From assembly GCF_013385175.1 (NCBI RefSeq), contig NZ_JABZEO010000002.1, forward strand, positions 1 to 64,000: a stretch of 64,000 bases of DNA, given 5' to 3'. The DNA is from Allochromatium humboldtianum (lineage in GTDB: Bacteria > Pseudomonadota > Gammaproteobacteria > Chromatiales > Chromatiaceae). The notes beneath the pieces were generated by a model that saw only the letters and a list, made by a program, of their open reading frames with translations, searched no databases and was not told the origin of the DNA. Positions 52,858 through 63,783 of the stretch are shown here, piece by piece (positions within the stretch are counted from its first letter, which is position 1; each line of letters starts with the position of its first letter). Both the position numbers and the translations under genes were made by a program.

Positions 52858-54960
52858 ATGACCCGGAAAACGGTCTTCTCCTTTGGTGTCTTCGACACGC
52901 TCGTGACCTACCGCACGGCGACCGTGCGCGGCGTGCTCTGCGCGTTGCGGCACGAGCTGCATGTCCGGCAGGATCTCGGGCTGCCGACACGTCTGGTCGA
53001 GGAGTTCCTGGAGGTTCGCACCACGGCCGATTATCAGGTGCGCTATCCGATGGGTACGGAGGACGAGGAGCCGGTCGCGGTGCGTCTCGACGCGATCTAT
53101 GCGCGTATCGCCCAGCGTTATCCGGAGGTCGATCCGGCTCTGATCGCGACCATCCGGCGGCTCGAACTGGAGCTCACCGCCGAACTCCTGATCGGTATCC
53201 CCGAGACCATCGCGCGCGTTCACCGACTGCTCGATGCCGGCGAGCGGGTGGTGCTGATCTCGGACACGGATTTTGCGGGCGCCGAGGTCGAGCGCCTGCT
53301 GGCCGGCATCGACGCGCGTCTGGCCGCCTGTCCCTGTTATGTGTCGTCCGATCTGGGTCTGACCAAGCGCTCGGGCGAGCTGTTCAGGCATGTCCTCCAG
53401 GCCGAGGGCATCGCGCCCGGCCAGCTGGTCCATCTGGGCCACGACGTTCGCGCCGACCGGCGGATGCCGCGCGCCCTGGGGATCTCGGCCGAACGCTACA
53501 AGGGGGCTCTGCTGTCCGAGATCGAGTGGGCCTCTCACGAGGAGGACAGCCTGTTCTGCCAGCTACTGGCCGGCGCCTCCAAGACCTATCGAATCCTGCA
53601 TCCGGACGCCTCGTCGCAAGCCCTGATCGGGGCCGGACTCGCCGGTCCGCTGTTCTACGGCTTCATCCGCGACGCGCTCGATCAGGCGCAACAGCGCGGC
53701 CTCCGGCGGCTCTATTTCATCGCGCGCGATGGGATGATCTTCCTGCGTCTCGCGCGCGCCATCGCCCGTGAGCGCGGACTCGATCTGGATCTACGCTATC
53801 TGTACGGCTCCAGGCGTGCCTTCCGTCTGCCATCGGTGTTCGAGATCACGCCGCGCGAGCATCGCTGGCTGGCCGAACGCATCCCCATGCTGTCGCTCGC
53901 CATGCTCGCCGAGCGTGTCGACATGACCGGCGAGCAACTGCACGCCCTCTTGCCCGACGCACTGCGCGCGCGCCTGAGCGATCTGGACGCCTCGATCCCC
54001 GAGCCCTTGACGCTGGAACTGCTCGAACACTTCGACGAGATCCCCGCCATCCGCGAGGCGATCCTCGACAACGCCCGGCGCGCGCGCGATCTGCTCATCG
54101 CCTATCTGGAGCAGGAAGGGTTCTTCGACACCGGGCCGGTCGGAACCGTGGACATCGGCTGGATGGGCGGCAGTCAGGACTCGCTCTACAAGATCGCCGT
54201 TTCGCACAAGCCCGATATCGAGATCCACGGCTTCTATTTCGGGCTCTTCCACTATTCGCACTACACCAGTGCGCGCAATCGCAAGAGCGCCTATGCGATC
54301 CGGCCCAACCATGTCGAGGACAACATCGTCGCGCTCCATACCGAGCTGCTGGCGCAGGCCGATCATGGTCAGACGGTCGGCTACGAGCGTCGGCCGGATG
54401 GGCGGGTCGTGCCCAGATTACGCGATGATGGCGGCCATCTGCGCGACTGGGGCGTCGGCGAATTCCTGGACGGCGCCGAGTGGTTCGCGACCGAGTATGC
54501 GCGACTGGCCGGACGCTATCCGCTCCTGACCGAGCATTTCGATGCCGTCCTGCCGCGTCTGTTCGAACTCATGCATAAGCCGCCGCGTCTGATCGCCGAG
54601 ACGCTGGGCCGCGTGCCCTATTCGGGCGATCATTGCGATCTGGCCCTGCGCGAGTCGGCGCCGGCCTTTGGGGTGCGCGAAGCCTTCGACTATGCGTTCC
54701 GGCGCCGCTATGAGGATCGACGGCTCATGACCGAGTGGTACGAGGCCAGTCTGGTGCGCAGTCCGCCTATGGCGCGTCTGATACTGAGACTGCATCCGCT
54801 CTCGCAGGGTCTCAAGGTGCTCGTCAAGCACTCGGTGCTCGACAGCCTGAAATTGGCGCGCACGCTGCGAAAGCACCTCAGGCGTTTCAGGCAGGAACGC
54901 GCGACCGGACGGCGTCTGATTCGCGATCTCTCGGCGGCACGCGCGAGCGAACGTCCCTAA
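52858..54960 (+). CDS. COG5610-type HAD-like protein lacking its nucleophile
   Basis: 700 residues. The N-terminus KTVFSFGVFDTLVTYRTATV has Gly10 (GGT) where the HAD nucleophile Asp is expected; the paralogue at 59113 reads SFDIFDTLVTRR. Motif II VVLISDTDF is kept. Motif IV is altered to HLGHDVRAD from HIGDNPISD. The large C-terminal domain has RLYFIARDGMIFLRLARAIA and GTVDIGWMGGSQDSLYKIAV. COG5610 proteins sit in surface-glycan clusters, as here. It is probably a non-catalytic or altered member. First gene of the glycan cluster. Confidence 0.85.
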   Translation: MTRKTVFSFGVFDTLVTYRTATVRGVLCALRHELHVRQDLGLPTRLVEEFLEVRTTADYQVRYPMGTEDEEPVAVRLDAIYARIAQRYPEVDPALIATIRRLELELTAELLIGIPETIARVHRLLDAGERVVLISDTDFAGAEVERLLAGIDARLAACPCYVSSDLGLTKRSGELFRHVLQAEGIAPGQLVHLGHDVRADRRMPRALGISAERYKGALLSEIEWASHEEDSLFCQLLAGASKTYRILHPDASSQALIGAGLAGPLFYGFIRDALDQAQQRGLRRLYFIARDGMIFLRLARAIARERGLDLDLRYLYGSRRAFRLPSVFEITPREHRWLAERIPMLSLAMLAERVDMTGEQLHALLPDALRARLSDLDASIPEPLTLELLEHFDEIPAIREAILDNARRARDLLIAYLEQEGFFDTGPVGTVDIGWMGGSQDSLYKIAVSHKPDIEIHGFYFGLFHYSHYTSARNRKSAYAIRPNHVEDNIVALHTELLAQADHGQTVGYERRPDGRVVPRLRDDGGHLRDWGVGEFLDGAEWFATEYARLAGRYPLLTEHFDAVLPRLFELMHKPPRLIAETLGRVPYSGDHCDLALRESAPAFGVREAFDYAFRRRYEDRRLMTEWYEASLVRSPPMARLILRLHPLSQGLKVLVKHSVLDSLKLARTLRKHLRRFRQERATGRRLIRDLSAARASERP

Positions 54961-55024
54961 ACCCCTTTACGATCCACCTGGTCCGGGCGACCCTTGACGC
55001 CTGGATCACAGCTTTCCGCGGAGC

Positions 55025-57163
55025 ATGGCATTCATGGGTTCTCCCACCGTCAGCATTGCGCTGCCCGTCTATAACGTGGCTCCCTATCTGCGGGCCTGTC
55101 TGGACTCGATCGTCACGCAGGACTTCACCGATCTGGAGATCATCTGCGTCAACGACGGCTCGACCGACGAGTCGCCCGCGATCCTGGCCGAGTATGCACG
55201 GCGCGATCCGCGCATCCGCATCGTCGATCAGACCAACCGTGGACTGGCCTCGACGCGCAACACCGCCCTGGCACACGTCCGTGGACGCTATCTGCTGCAT
55301 GTCGATTCGGACGACCTGCTGCGTCCGGGCGCCGTCTCGCGTCTGGTCGAGGAGATCGAACGCACCGGGGCCGATTTCATCGTCTTCCAGCACCTGATGA
55401 TCGAGGACGAGCGCGAGTTCGATAACTGGTATTACGACTTCGACGGCTGGAGCCTGGAGCCCAAGACCCGGCTGGAGCAGAAGCTCGAGATTCTGCACTA
55501 TCACTACACCTGGTCGAAGTTCTTCCGGATGGACTTCCTGAACCAGTACGACTTCCGCTTTCCGGACGGTTTGCAGTTCGACGACAACGTCTATCACTGG
55601 CAGGTGCTGCTGGCGGCCCAAAAGGTCGTGATGCTGCCCGAGAAGCTCTACAAGTACCGGATGCGCGCCGGCTCGATCATGTGGCATCGCGGGCGCCACC
55701 ATCTCGACATCTTCCGCATCTTCCGGGAAGGGATCGCGCTCTTTCGCGAGCAGGGCGTCTACGAGGCGGTGTTCCAGGACTTCATGCAGTACAAGATGAG
55801 CCTGCAATACTTCTGGACGCGCGACATCGAGCCGCGATTCCGTTATCTGGCCTATCGCGGCATTCTCGACGGCCTGTCGGCCGACGAGGAGCGCTTCGTG
55901 CGCGACTATCCCCATCTACTCGACCCCGAGGCGATCCGTTTCTATGAGCGCGTCTTCGCCTCGCCGCTCTATCGTCAGGGCGCGCATCGGGCGTTGGCCC
56001 TGCAATTGACGGCGAGGCGGTATCTCTCGTCGGGGCGTGCGCGTCTGCGTGACAAGGCACGCGCGCTGCGTACTCGGGTCGGCGGTCTGCCCTGGGTCCA
56101 GCCGATCAAGCATCGCGTCCTGGGACGGCGGGTGATCCCGGACCCGCGCTGCGCCGATGTCCTGACCAACTATCAGAGTGTCGCGACCTACTGGGTCAAC
56201 TTCTGGCGCGACTATCTGCGCACGCATCACGCCGACATGCCCGAGCGTCTGGCGACACTCCAGCGCGGTCTGTCTGAGAACGACCGTGCACTGGTCGAGA
56301 CCTTCGTGCGCATCTATGACAAATATCTGCCCGAGTGCCAGGACTACAGCCGCTTCCTGCTGCACCGGGATCTGCTCTGGCGTCCGGCCGAACGCTTCCG
56401 GCAGAACACCCGTCCGGCGCCCCGGATCGCCGCCCGCTATCAGGCGTTCCTGGACGAATACCCCTGGCTCTCGGCCGAGGTGTTCGAGGCGCTCTATGGC
56501 CTGAACGCCTTTCCGCGCGACATCCAGGCCCGCATCCGTGCCGGGGGCGATGTGATCGATGGCGGAGCCTTCATCGGCGACTCGGCGGTCCAACTCGCCG
56601 ATGCCTGTCCGAACGCACGGGTGCTGGCGCTCGAACCCGATCCGGTCAACTTCAAGCGGCTGAGCGAGAATGTCGGACGCTTCGGTCTCCAGGGACGCAT
56701 CATCCCCGAACCCCAGGGTCTGCACGACCATCGCGGCCACTTCGAGATGCATCATCACGGCGCCGGCGACTTCCCCGATCAGGGCACCAGTCTGCTCGCC
56801 GACTTCCGCGACGAGGCGGCGCACGGCGGCGAGAGTCGCGTCCGGTGTGAGTTCGATACCATCGACGCCCTGGTCGCGCGTCATGATCTGCGCCCGGCGC
56901 TCATCAAGCTCGACATCGAGGGGCTGGAGAAGGAAGCCCTGCTCGGCGCGGTCGAGACCCTCCGCCGCTATCGTCCGGCACTCATCGTCAGCGTCTATCA
57001 CCATCCCAAGGACTTCCTGGAGATCAAGCCCTGGCTGGAGTCGCTGGAGCTGGGCTATTACTTCAGCTTCAAGCGTCTGGATCTGCAATCGCCGGTCGCG
57101 GACATGGTGATGCTCTGTTATCCGCGACTCGACACGCTCGGCGTGGGCGAGTCGGCATCCTGA
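55025..57163 (+). CDS. GT2 glycosyltransferase fused to FkbM-type methyltransferase
   Basis: 712 residues. N-terminal GT-A domain: [40 protein letters not shown] and [10 protein letters not shown] (DxD). A helical middle (about 300-500) is followed by an FkbM methyltransferase domain: [40 protein letters not shown] and [20 protein letters not shown]. The fusion suggests that a sugar is added and a hydroxyl methylated by one protein. ATG 55034 is an alternative start. Cytoplasmic; acts in surface polysaccharide or glycolipid assembly. Acceptor unknown. Confidence 0.88.
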   Translation: MAFMGSPTVSIALPVYNVAPYLRACLDSIVTQDFTDLEIICVNDGSTDESPAILAEYARRDPRIRIVDQTNRGLASTRNTALAHVRGRYLLHVDSDDLLRPGAVSRLVEEIERTGADFIVFQHLMIEDEREFDNWYYDFDGWSLEPKTRLEQKLEILHYHYTWSKFFRMDFLNQYDFRFPDGLQFDDNVYHWQVLLAAQKVVMLPEKLYKYRMRAGSIMWHRGRHHLDIFRIFREGIALFREQGVYEAVFQDFMQYKMSLQYFWTRDIEPRFRYLAYRGILDGLSADEERFVRDYPHLLDPEAIRFYERVFASPLYRQGAHRALALQLTARRYLSSGRARLRDKARALRTRVGGLPWVQPIKHRVLGRRVIPDPRCADVLTNYQSVATYWVNFWRDYLRTHHADMPERLATLQRGLSENDRALVETFVRIYDKYLPECQDYSRFLLHRDLLWRPAERFRQNTRPAPRIAARYQAFLDEYPWLSAEVFEALYGLNAFPRDIQARIRAGGDVIDGGAFIGDSAVQLADACPNARVLALEPDPVNFKRLSENVGRFGLQGRIIPEPQGLHDHRGHFEMHHHGAGDFPDQGTSLLADFRDEAAHGGESRVRCEFDTIDALVARHDLRPALIKLDIEGLEKEALLGAVETLRRYRPALIVSVYHHPKDFLEIKPWLESLELGYYFSFKRLDLQSPVADMVMLCYPRLDTLGVGESAS

Positions 57164-57188
57164 TCGAATCTGTGACAAGCGAACCCTC

Positions 57189-58148
57189 ATGAAGACATTA
57201 CACAAACGTGTCCTGGTCACCGGCGGGGCCGGGTTTCTCGGCAGCCGGCTGTGCGCGCGGCTGGTCGCCGAGGACTGCGAGGTCATCTGCGTCGACAACT
57301 TCTACACCGCGACCAAGGACAACGTCAGCCAGTTGCTCGGCCATCCGCACTTCGAGCTGATGCGCCACGACATCACCTTTCCGCTCTATGTCGAGGTCGA
57401 CGAGATCTACAACCTCGCCTGTCCCGCCTCGCCGGTGCACTATCAGTTCGACCCGGTGCAGACCACCAAGACCAGCGTGCATGGCGCCATCAACATGCTG
57501 GGTCTGGCCAAGCGCACCAAGGCGCGTATCCTGCAAGCCTCGACCAGCGAGGTCTATGGCGATCCCGAGTGCCATCCGCAGTCCGAGACCTACTGGGGCC
57601 GGGTCAACCCCATCGGCCCGCGTGCCTGTTACGACGAAGGCAAGCGCTGCGCCGAGACCCTGTTCTTCGACTATCACCGTCAGCACCGGCTCGAGATCAA
57701 GGTCGCACGCATCTTCAACACCTATGGTCCGGGGATGCATCCGAACGACGGGCGGGTGGTGTCGAACTTCATCGTCCAGGCACTCAAGGGCGAGCCGATC
57801 ACCCTCTATGGCGACGGCTCGCAGACGCGCTCGTTCTGTTTCGTCGACGACATGATCGAGGGGTTCGTGCGGCTCATGGCCAGCCCGGCCGAGATCACGG
57901 GGCCGATCAATCTGGGCAACCCGATCGAACTGAGCATGCGCCAACTGGCCGAGCGTATCCGCGAACTCACGGGGTCCAAGTCCGAACTGGTCTACCGTCC
58001 GCTGCCGCAGGACGACCCGACCCAGCGCCAGCCCGACATCACGCGCGCGCGTGAACTGCTCGGTTGGGAGCCGCGCGTGCCGCTCGACGACGGACTCAAG
58101 CAGACCATCTTCTATTTCGAGGGTCTGCTGAGCCGGGGGCTGGCATGA
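57189..58148 (+). CDS. UDP-glucuronate decarboxylase (UDP-xylose synthase)
   Basis: 319 residues, SDR extended family. NAD site [15 protein letters not shown], catalytic Tyr/Lys in [15 protein letters not shown], and [14 protein letters not shown] with conserved Thr/Ser. The sequence [17 protein letters not shown] and [20 protein letters not shown] is typical of UXS enzymes, which convert UDP-glucuronate into UDP-xylose. It overlaps galE by four bases. It supplies a pentose sugar donor for the cluster's transferase. Confidence in the subfamily is good but not absolute. Confidence 0.88.
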   Translation: MKTLHKRVLVTGGAGFLGSRLCARLVAEDCEVICVDNFYTATKDNVSQLLGHPHFELMRHDITFPLYVEVDEIYNLACPASPVHYQFDPVQTTKTSVHGAINMLGLAKRTKARILQASTSEVYGDPECHPQSETYWGRVNPIGPRACYDEGKRCAETLFFDYHRQHRLEIKVARIFNTYGPGMHPNDGRVVSNFIVQALKGEPITLYGDGSQTRSFCFVDDMIEGFVRLMASPAEITGPINLGNPIELSMRQLAERIRELTGSKSELVYRPLPQDDPTQRQPDITRARELLGWEPRVPLDDGLKQTIFYFEGLLSRGLA

Positions 58149-59116
58149 TCCCGGTCCTGGTCACGGGCGGTGCAGGCTACATCGGCAGCCACACCTGCAA
58201 GGCGCTGGCACGCGCGGGCTACCGGCCGATCACGCTCGACAATCTGGTCTATGGCCATGAGTGGGCGGTGCGCTGGGGGCCGCTGGAGATCGGCGACATC
58301 AGCGACCGCGCCTGTCTGGACGCGGTCATCGCGCGCCATCGGCCCGAGGCGGTGATCCATTTCGCCGCCTATGCCTATGTCGGCGAGTCGGTGCGCGATC
58401 CGGGGCGTTACTACCGCAACAATGTCGCCGGCACCCTGACGCTGCTCGAAGCCATGCGCGATCACGCCATCCCGCACATCGTCTTTTCGAGCACCTGCGC
58501 GACCTATGGCATCCCGGACCGGACCCCGATCACCGAGGATCATCCGCAACGTCCGATCAACCCTTATGGCGCCTCCAAGCTGATGGTCGAGCGGATGCTG
58601 GCCGACTTCGAGCACGCCCACGCACTGGGCTGGATCGCGCTGCGCTATTTCAATGCCGCCGGCGCCGATCCCGAGGGCGAGATCGGCGAGGATCACGATC
58701 CCGAGACCCATCTGATCCCGCTGGCGCTCCAGGCGGCCGCTGGGCGTGGTCCACAGCTCCAGGTCTTCGGCGACGACTATCCGACTCCGGACGGGAGCTG
58801 TATCCGCGACTATATCCATGTCAGCGATCTGGCCGAGGCCCATGTCCGGAGTCTCGCCCATCTGCGCGCGGGTGAAGCGAGCGGCGCCTTCAATCTCGGG
58901 ACGGGGCAGGGGGCTTCGGTGCTGGAGGTCATCGCCGCCGTCGAGCGCGTCACTGGCCGCCCGGTTCCGCGTGAGATCGGCCCGCGTCGTCCGGGCGATC
59001 CGCCGGTGCTCTATGCCGATGCCGACAAGGCGCGGCGTCTGCTCGGTTGGGAGCCGCGCTATCGCGCGCTGGCCGAGACGATCGAACATGCCTGGAGCTG
59101 GCTGCAATCGCGATGA
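58145..59116 (+). CDS. galE: UDP-glucose 4-epimerase
   Basis: 323 residues from ATG 58145, overlapping the UXS stop (ATGA). [20 protein letters not shown] binds [12 protein letters not shown] and [17 protein letters not shown] carry the Ser/Thr and Tyr-Lys catalytic residues. [20 protein letters not shown] and [19 protein letters not shown] are GalE signatures. It interconverts UDP-glucose and UDP-galactose. Joined by a second ATGA overlap to the HAD gene, so UXS-galE-HAD are translationally coupled. Confidence 0.92.
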   Translation: MIPVLVTGGAGYIGSHTCKALARAGYRPITLDNLVYGHEWAVRWGPLEIGDISDRACLDAVIARHRPEAVIHFAAYAYVGESVRDPGRYYRNNVAGTLTLLEAMRDHAIPHIVFSSTCATYGIPDRTPITEDHPQRPINPYGASKLMVERMLADFEHAHALGWIALRYFNAAGADPEGEIGEDHDPETHLIPLALQAAAGRGPQLQVFGDDYPTPDGSCIRDYIHVSDLAEAHVRSLAHLRAGEASGAFNLGTGQGASVLEVIAAVERVTGRPVPREIGPRRPGDPPVLYADADKARRLLGWEPRYRALAETIEHAWSWLQSR

Positions 59117-61164
59117 TCCATTCGTTCGACATCTTCGACACACTCGTCACCCGCCGGGTCGGCACGCCGCGCGGGGTCTTCGTCCATCTGCAACGCCGGC
59201 TGCTGGCCGATCCGCAGGGACTGCCGTCTGAACTCTGCCGGCGCTTTGCACACGAGCGCGTGGCGGCTGAATACGCCGCTCGCCTCGAAGCGCGCGCGCG
59301 CGATCCCCAGGCCGCGCATCAGGTCGAGGAGATCGACTTCGCCGACATCCACGCCTGTCTCGGTCGGCGGCATGGACTCACGCAAGCCGACATCGAGCGT
59401 CTGATGGAGCTCGAACTGGCCGCTGAGGCCGAGTTCCTCTATGGCGTCCCCGAGATGCTGGCGCGGTTCCGCGCGTTGGCTGAGCGTGGCGAGCGGGTGG
59501 TGCTGATCTCGGACATGTATCTGCGCCGCTCGGATCTGAAGCGACTGCTCGACGGCATCGATCCGTTCCTGCTGGAGACCGCGCCGCTCTATCTTTCATC
59601 TGAGATCAAGCTCAACAAGGCTTCGGGTCGGCTGTTCGAGCATGTAGCCAAGGTGGAAGGCGTGGCGCTCGCCGAGATCCAACACATCGGCGACAACCCG
59701 ATCAGCGACATCAGCCGTCCGCGCGAGAAGGGCTGTCAGGTGACGCTGTTCGAGGCCTGTCATTTGACGCCAGACGAAGCCTTCGGCGCCAACGAGGACG
59801 ACTTCGGCTGGCAGGTCTCAGCGGGCGTCTTTCGCGAGAGCCGTCTGACGCTCGACTCCGACCGCGCGCGCTTGGGAGCCATCCACGCCGCGCCCCTGCT
59901 GCTGCCGTTCGTGCATTGGGTGATCGATCACGCGCGCACCCAGGGCCATGACCGGCTCTATTTCCTCGCCCGCGACGGACAGGTGCTGCTCGACATCGCC
60001 CGTCGGCTCGGGCTGGGGGATATGGAGACGCGCTATCTGCATGTCTCGCGTCTGGCCTGTCATCGCTGTGTCGATCAGGATTACGAGGCGCTGGTCGACT
60101 GGATCCTGGTCTCGCACCGCGAGATGTCGCTCATCGACATCGCCCATCGTCTGAGCGCCCGGCCCGAGGCGCTGATCGAACGGCTCCAGGCGGCCACGGG
60201 TCTCAATGGTTCACCCGAGACACCGCTCGATGCCCGCACCCGGCGGCGTCTGCGCACGCTGTTCGTCTCGGACCCCGAACTCAAGGCGCTCGTCCTCGAA
60301 CAGGCCGCGCTGGAGCGCGCCCGACTGCTGGACTATCTGGATCAGGAAGGACTGACCGCAAGCGATGCGGTCTGTCTGGTCGATGTCGGCTGGAGCGGTA
60401 CCATCCAGGATTCGCTGCACGCCATCCTGAACGGCGATGAGCCTAACCGGGTCAGCCTGCACGGCCTCTACTGGGGCCTGATGGGTCAGGCACGCGCCGG
60501 CGCCGCGACCAACCGCAAGACGGCCTTCGCCTTCCAGCCCGGCCAGTTCTGGCGCGATCCGACCGCCCTGCGCGAGATCGTCGAATGCTTCACGGCGGCC
60601 GATCACGGCAGCACCCTGGGCTACGAAGCGCGCGACGGCGTCCATCACCCCATCCTCAACGCCGAGGGCGCTGAGATCCGCGACTGGGGACTGAGCGCGT
60701 TTCGCGCCGGCATCCACGCCTTCAGCGACCGTCTCAGCCGATGGCTCACGCCGGCCGAGATCATGGCCCTCATGCCTCATTACTTCAGCCGTCTGGAATT
60801 CCTGGTCGAGCGCCCGAGCGTACTGCTCGCACGCGAGATCGGCGACTTCCCCTATTCGCCCGACCCGACCGGACGCCTGCTGCCCTTCGCCCCGGCCCTG
60901 AGCCTCGGCGAGGCACTGGCCTATCATATGAGTCCGGGCGCCCGGCGCGGCGCCATCACCCGCTGGCGCCAGGGCAGTCTGGTCAACAGCGCGCCCCCGG
61001 TGCGTCTCCTGATGTCGTCCAAGGCCAACCGCCTCTCCGGCCTGCTGCGCGCCGTCCATCCGCGCATGCTGGTACGCTTCCTGCCCTATCCGGCGCTGAT
61101 GTGGCTCAAGCAGCGACTGCCGACGCCGATGCTCCGCGCCGCGCGTGCCATGCTGCGGATGTGA
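59113..61164 (+). CDS. COG5610-type HAD-superfamily protein
   Basis: 683 residues from ATG 59113. HAD motifs are intact: SFDIFDTLVTRRVGTPRG (nucleophile Asp), VVLISDMYLRRSDLKRLLDG (motif II), KASGRLFEHV (Lys) and HIGDNPISDISRPREKG (motif IV). The C-terminal domain mirrors the 52858 protein: RLYFLARDGQVLLDIARRLG, CLVDVGWSGTIQDSLHAILN. Sequence similarity and flanking order show the two to be diverged paralogues bracketing the glycan genes. Substrate is unknown; a sugar or lipid phosphate is likely. Confidence 0.88.
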   Translation: MIHSFDIFDTLVTRRVGTPRGVFVHLQRRLLADPQGLPSELCRRFAHERVAAEYAARLEARARDPQAAHQVEEIDFADIHACLGRRHGLTQADIERLMELELAAEAEFLYGVPEMLARFRALAERGERVVLISDMYLRRSDLKRLLDGIDPFLLETAPLYLSSEIKLNKASGRLFEHVAKVEGVALAEIQHIGDNPISDISRPREKGCQVTLFEACHLTPDEAFGANEDDFGWQVSAGVFRESRLTLDSDRARLGAIHAAPLLLPFVHWVIDHARTQGHDRLYFLARDGQVLLDIARRLGLGDMETRYLHVSRLACHRCVDQDYEALVDWILVSHREMSLIDIAHRLSARPEALIERLQAATGLNGSPETPLDARTRRRLRTLFVSDPELKALVLEQAALERARLLDYLDQEGLTASDAVCLVDVGWSGTIQDSLHAILNGDEPNRVSLHGLYWGLMGQARAGAATNRKTAFAFQPGQFWRDPTALREIVECFTAADHGSTLGYEARDGVHHPILNAEGAEIRDWGLSAFRAGIHAFSDRLSRWLTPAEIMALMPHYFSRLEFLVERPSVLLAREIGDFPYSPDPTGRLLPFAPALSLGEALAYHMSPGARRGAITRWRQGSLVNSAPPVRLLMSSKANRLSGLLRAVHPRMLVRFLPYPALMWLKQRLPTPMLRAARAMLRM

Positions 61165-61170
61165 TAGCAG

Positions 61171-61200
61171 TTGCCGGACCGGGTGACAAATCGATATTCT
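61171..61200 (+). promoter_or_regulatory. Candidate promoter of sdhCDA
   Basis: TTGCCG (61171-61176) and TATTCT (61195-61200) with 18 bases between them lie 35 bases before the sdhC start. Only a moderate match to the sigma-70 consensus. Confidence 0.4.
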
Positions 61201-61234
61201 GTTGCGCCGCACAAAAGACTGGATCCCTTCCAAG

Positions 61235-61621
61235 ATGACTACTCCCAGACCCGTATTTCTCGACCTGTTGCGGATCAAGCTGCCGCTGTCAGGTATCGTC
61301 TCCATTCTCCATCGCGTCAGCGGTGTACTGATGGTGCTCACGATCCCGATCGTCGCCATCCTGTTCCATCAGGCCCTGTCCAGCCCCGAAGGCTTCGCGG
61401 CGACCGCCGCCGTTCTGGATACCTGGTTGATCAAGCTGGTTCTGCTCGGACTGCTCTGGGCGCTGTTCCATCATCTGGTCGCCGGGATCCGTCATCTCTT
61501 CCTGGACTACGGCGTCGGCCTCGATCGCGCGATGGCGCGCGAAACCGCCCGCCTCACGCTCTATGCCGCCCCCGTGCTGCTGGTGCTGTCCATCATCCTG
61601 TCGTTTCTGCTGGGAGACTGA
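61235..61621 (+). CDS. sdhC: Succinate dehydrogenase cytochrome b556 subunit
   Basis: 128 residues from ATG 61235. RPVFLDLLRIKLPLSGIVSI and SILHRVSGVLM are the SdhC signature (H-R-x-S-G). The HHLVAGIRHLFLDYG segment carries the haem His. Three transmembrane helices. It anchors the complex and binds haem b and quinone. The gene for sdhD starts five bases later. Confidence 0.94.
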   Translation: MTTPRPVFLDLLRIKLPLSGIVSILHRVSGVLMVLTIPIVAILFHQALSSPEGFAATAAVLDTWLIKLVLLGLLWALFHHLVAGIRHLFLDYGVGLDRAMARETARLTLYAAPVLLVLSIILSFLLGD

Positions 61622-61625
61622 ACGC

Positions 61626-61970
61626 ATGAGTCGTCAAGCATCCGGACTCATGGCCTGGCTGTTGCAGCGCACCACGGCCATCTATCTGTCCTTTCTCGCG
61701 GGCTACCTGCTGCTCAAATTCATTTTCGACGCCCCCGCCGACCACGCCGAACTGGTGGCCTGGGTGGCGCATCCGCTGGTCGCCATGGCGCTGATGCTCG
61801 GCGTGCCGCTGGTGCTCGCCCATGCCTGGGTCGGCATCCGCGACGTGCTGATCGATTATGTGCGTCTCACCAATCTGCGCGTGGGTCTCATGACCTGGTT
61901 CGTATTCATCATCGTCGCCTCCGGACTCTGGTTCGTGAAGGCGATCATCACTGCCGGCATCGGGGGTTGA
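61626..61970 (+). CDS. sdhD: Succinate dehydrogenase membrane anchor subunit
   Basis: 114 residues from ATG 61626. [20 protein letters not shown] is the conserved N-terminal helix with [21 protein letters not shown] holds the second haem His and quinone-site residues. Three helices. It pairs with SdhC. The sdhA gene begins seven bases after its stop. Confidence 0.92.
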   Translation: MSRQASGLMAWLLQRTTAIYLSFLAGYLLLKFIFDAPADHAELVAWVAHPLVAMALMLGVPLVLAHAWVGIRDVLIDYVRLTNLRVGLMTWFVFIIVASGLWFVKAIITAGIGG

Positions 61971-61977
61971 GTTCCGT

Positions 61978-63741
61978 ATGAGTCTTCCAACACGTCATTT
62001 CGACGCCCTCATCATCGGTGCCGGCGGCGCGGGCCTGAATGCGGCGCTGCAACTGGCCGGCGCGGATCTGCGCGTGGCCGTCGTCTCCAAGGTGTTTCCG
62101 ACCCGCTCGCACACCGTGGCCGCACAGGGCGGCGTGAACGCGGCGCTCGCCAACGTGCTGCCCGACTCCTGGCACTGGCACATGTTCGACACCGTCAAGG
62201 GTTCGGACTATCTGGGCGACCAGGACGCCATCGAGTTCATGTGCCGCGAGGCCATTCCGACCGTCTATGAGCTGGAACACGCGGGCGTGCCCTTCTCGCG
62301 TCTGGACAACGGCAAGATCTATCAGCGTCCGTTCGGCGGCCAGAGCCAGAACTTCGGCGGCGATCAGGCCGCGCGCACCTGTGCGGCGGCCGACCGCACC
62401 GGACACGCCATCCTGCATACGCTCTATCAGCAGAACATCCGCGCCCGCACGCACTTCTTTGACGAGTTCTTCGCCATCGATCTGGTGCGCGACGCCGAGG
62501 GCATCATCTGCGGCGCTCTGGTGCTGGAGATCGAGACCGGCGAGCCGCTGCTGATCGAATCCAAGGCCACACTGCTGGCGACCGGGGGCTGTGGTCAGGT
62601 GTTCCGCACCACCTCCAACGCCCACATCAACACCGGCGACGGGTGCGCCATGGCCCTGCGCGCCGGCATCCCGCTGATGGACATGGAGTTCTTCCAGTTC
62701 CATCCGACCGGCATCGCCGGCAAGGGCATGCTCATCACCGAGGGCACGCGCGGCGAGGGCGGCTATCTCGTCAATAAACATGGCGAGCGTTTCATGGAAC
62801 GCTATGCGCCGCGCGCCAAGGATCTGGCCAGCCGCGACGTCGTGTCGCGCGCCATCGTCACCGAGGTCAAGGAAGGACGCGGCTGCGGTGAGAACGGCGA
62901 TTATGTGATGCTCAAGCTCGACCATCTCGGCGAGTCCGTCATCGCCAAGCGGCTGCCGGGCATCCGCGAGTCGAGCAAGATCTTCGCCGGCTGTGATCCG
63001 GTCGTCGAACCCATTCCGGTGTTCCCGACCGCGCACTATGCGATGGGCGGCATCCCGACCGATCGCTTCGGGCGTGTGGCCATGCCGGCGGGTACGGGTT
63101 CCGAGGAGGTCGTGGTCGGACTCTACGCGGCGGGCGAGTGCGCCTGTGCCTCGGTGCATGGCGCCAACCGGCTCGGCGGCAACTCGCTGCTGGACATCCT
63201 GGTGTTCGGGCGTCTGGCGGGCAAGGACATCATCGACTTCGTGCGCGAGAACCCCTACCAGCGCGCCGCCGACTCGGCGAGCCTGGATCAGGCCATGGCG
63301 CGTCTGACGCGCTGGGAGCAGAAGGGTGAGGGGGCCACGGTGCAGGAACTGCGCGCCGAGTTCCGCAAGTGCATGGAGGACCACGCCGGCGTCTTCCGCA
63401 CCGAAGAGATCATGTCCGAAGGCGTCGAGCGTCTGCGCGAGCTGCGCGACCGGCTGCCCGAGGTGCGTCTGACCGACCACTCCAAAGTCTTCAACACCGC
63501 GCGCATCGAGGCGCTGGAGTTGGAGAACATGGTCGATGTGGGTCTGTCGATCGCGGTCTCAGCCCTGCATCGTCAGGAGAGCCGTGGCGCGCACTCACGC
63601 CCCGACTACCCCGAACGCGACGATCAGGTCTGGCTCAAGCACAGTCTCTATTATCAGGACGGCGACCGCATGGACTACAAGCCGGTGCGCACCAAGCCGC
63701 TGACCGTCGAATCCTTTCCCCCGAAGGAACGGGTGTACTGA
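61978..63741 (+). CDS. sdhA: Succinate dehydrogenase flavoprotein subunit
   Basis: 587 residues. FAD site [20 protein letters not shown], covalent-flavin His in [16 protein letters not shown], substrate region [22 protein letters not shown] and [18 protein letters not shown]. The end [20 protein letters not shown] is standard. It oxidises succinate in the TCA cycle. The iron-sulfur subunit gene sdhB does not follow; a hairpin and a convergent TPR gene come next. Confidence 0.97.
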   Translation: MSLPTRHFDALIIGAGGAGLNAALQLAGADLRVAVVSKVFPTRSHTVAAQGGVNAALANVLPDSWHWHMFDTVKGSDYLGDQDAIEFMCREAIPTVYELEHAGVPFSRLDNGKIYQRPFGGQSQNFGGDQAARTCAAADRTGHAILHTLYQQNIRARTHFFDEFFAIDLVRDAEGIICGALVLEIETGEPLLIESKATLLATGGCGQVFRTTSNAHINTGDGCAMALRAGIPLMDMEFFQFHPTGIAGKGMLITEGTRGEGGYLVNKHGERFMERYAPRAKDLASRDVVSRAIVTEVKEGRGCGENGDYVMLKLDHLGESVIAKRLPGIRESSKIFAGCDPVVEPIPVFPTAHYAMGGIPTDRFGRVAMPAGTGSEEVVVGLYAAGECACASVHGANRLGGNSLLDILVFGRLAGKDIIDFVRENPYQRAADSASLDQAMARLTRWEQKGEGATVQELRAEFRKCMEDHAGVFRTEEIMSEGVERLRELRDRLPEVRLTDHSKVFNTARIEALELENMVDVGLSIAVSALHRQESRGAHSRPDYPERDDQVWLKHSLYYQDGDRMDYKPVRTKPLTVESFPPKERVY

Positions 63742-63783
63742 AGCCCCTCTCCCCAACCCCTCTCCCGCAAGGGGAGAGGGGCT
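63742..63783. terminator. Inverted repeat after sdhA, terminator or REP-like
   Basis: AGCCCCTCTCCCC (63742-63754) pairs perfectly with GGGGAGAGGGGCT (63771-63783). An internal CCCCTCTCCC can also pair with the same right arm. Such CCTCTCCC/GGGAGAGG hairpins recur between genes in many gammaproteobacteria. Placed between convergent genes, it could end transcription from both sides. Confidence 0.6.

Noticed and set aside
61948-63480. 510-codon open frame on the minus strand
   Set aside because: Antisense of sdhA; no start signal and biased composition.
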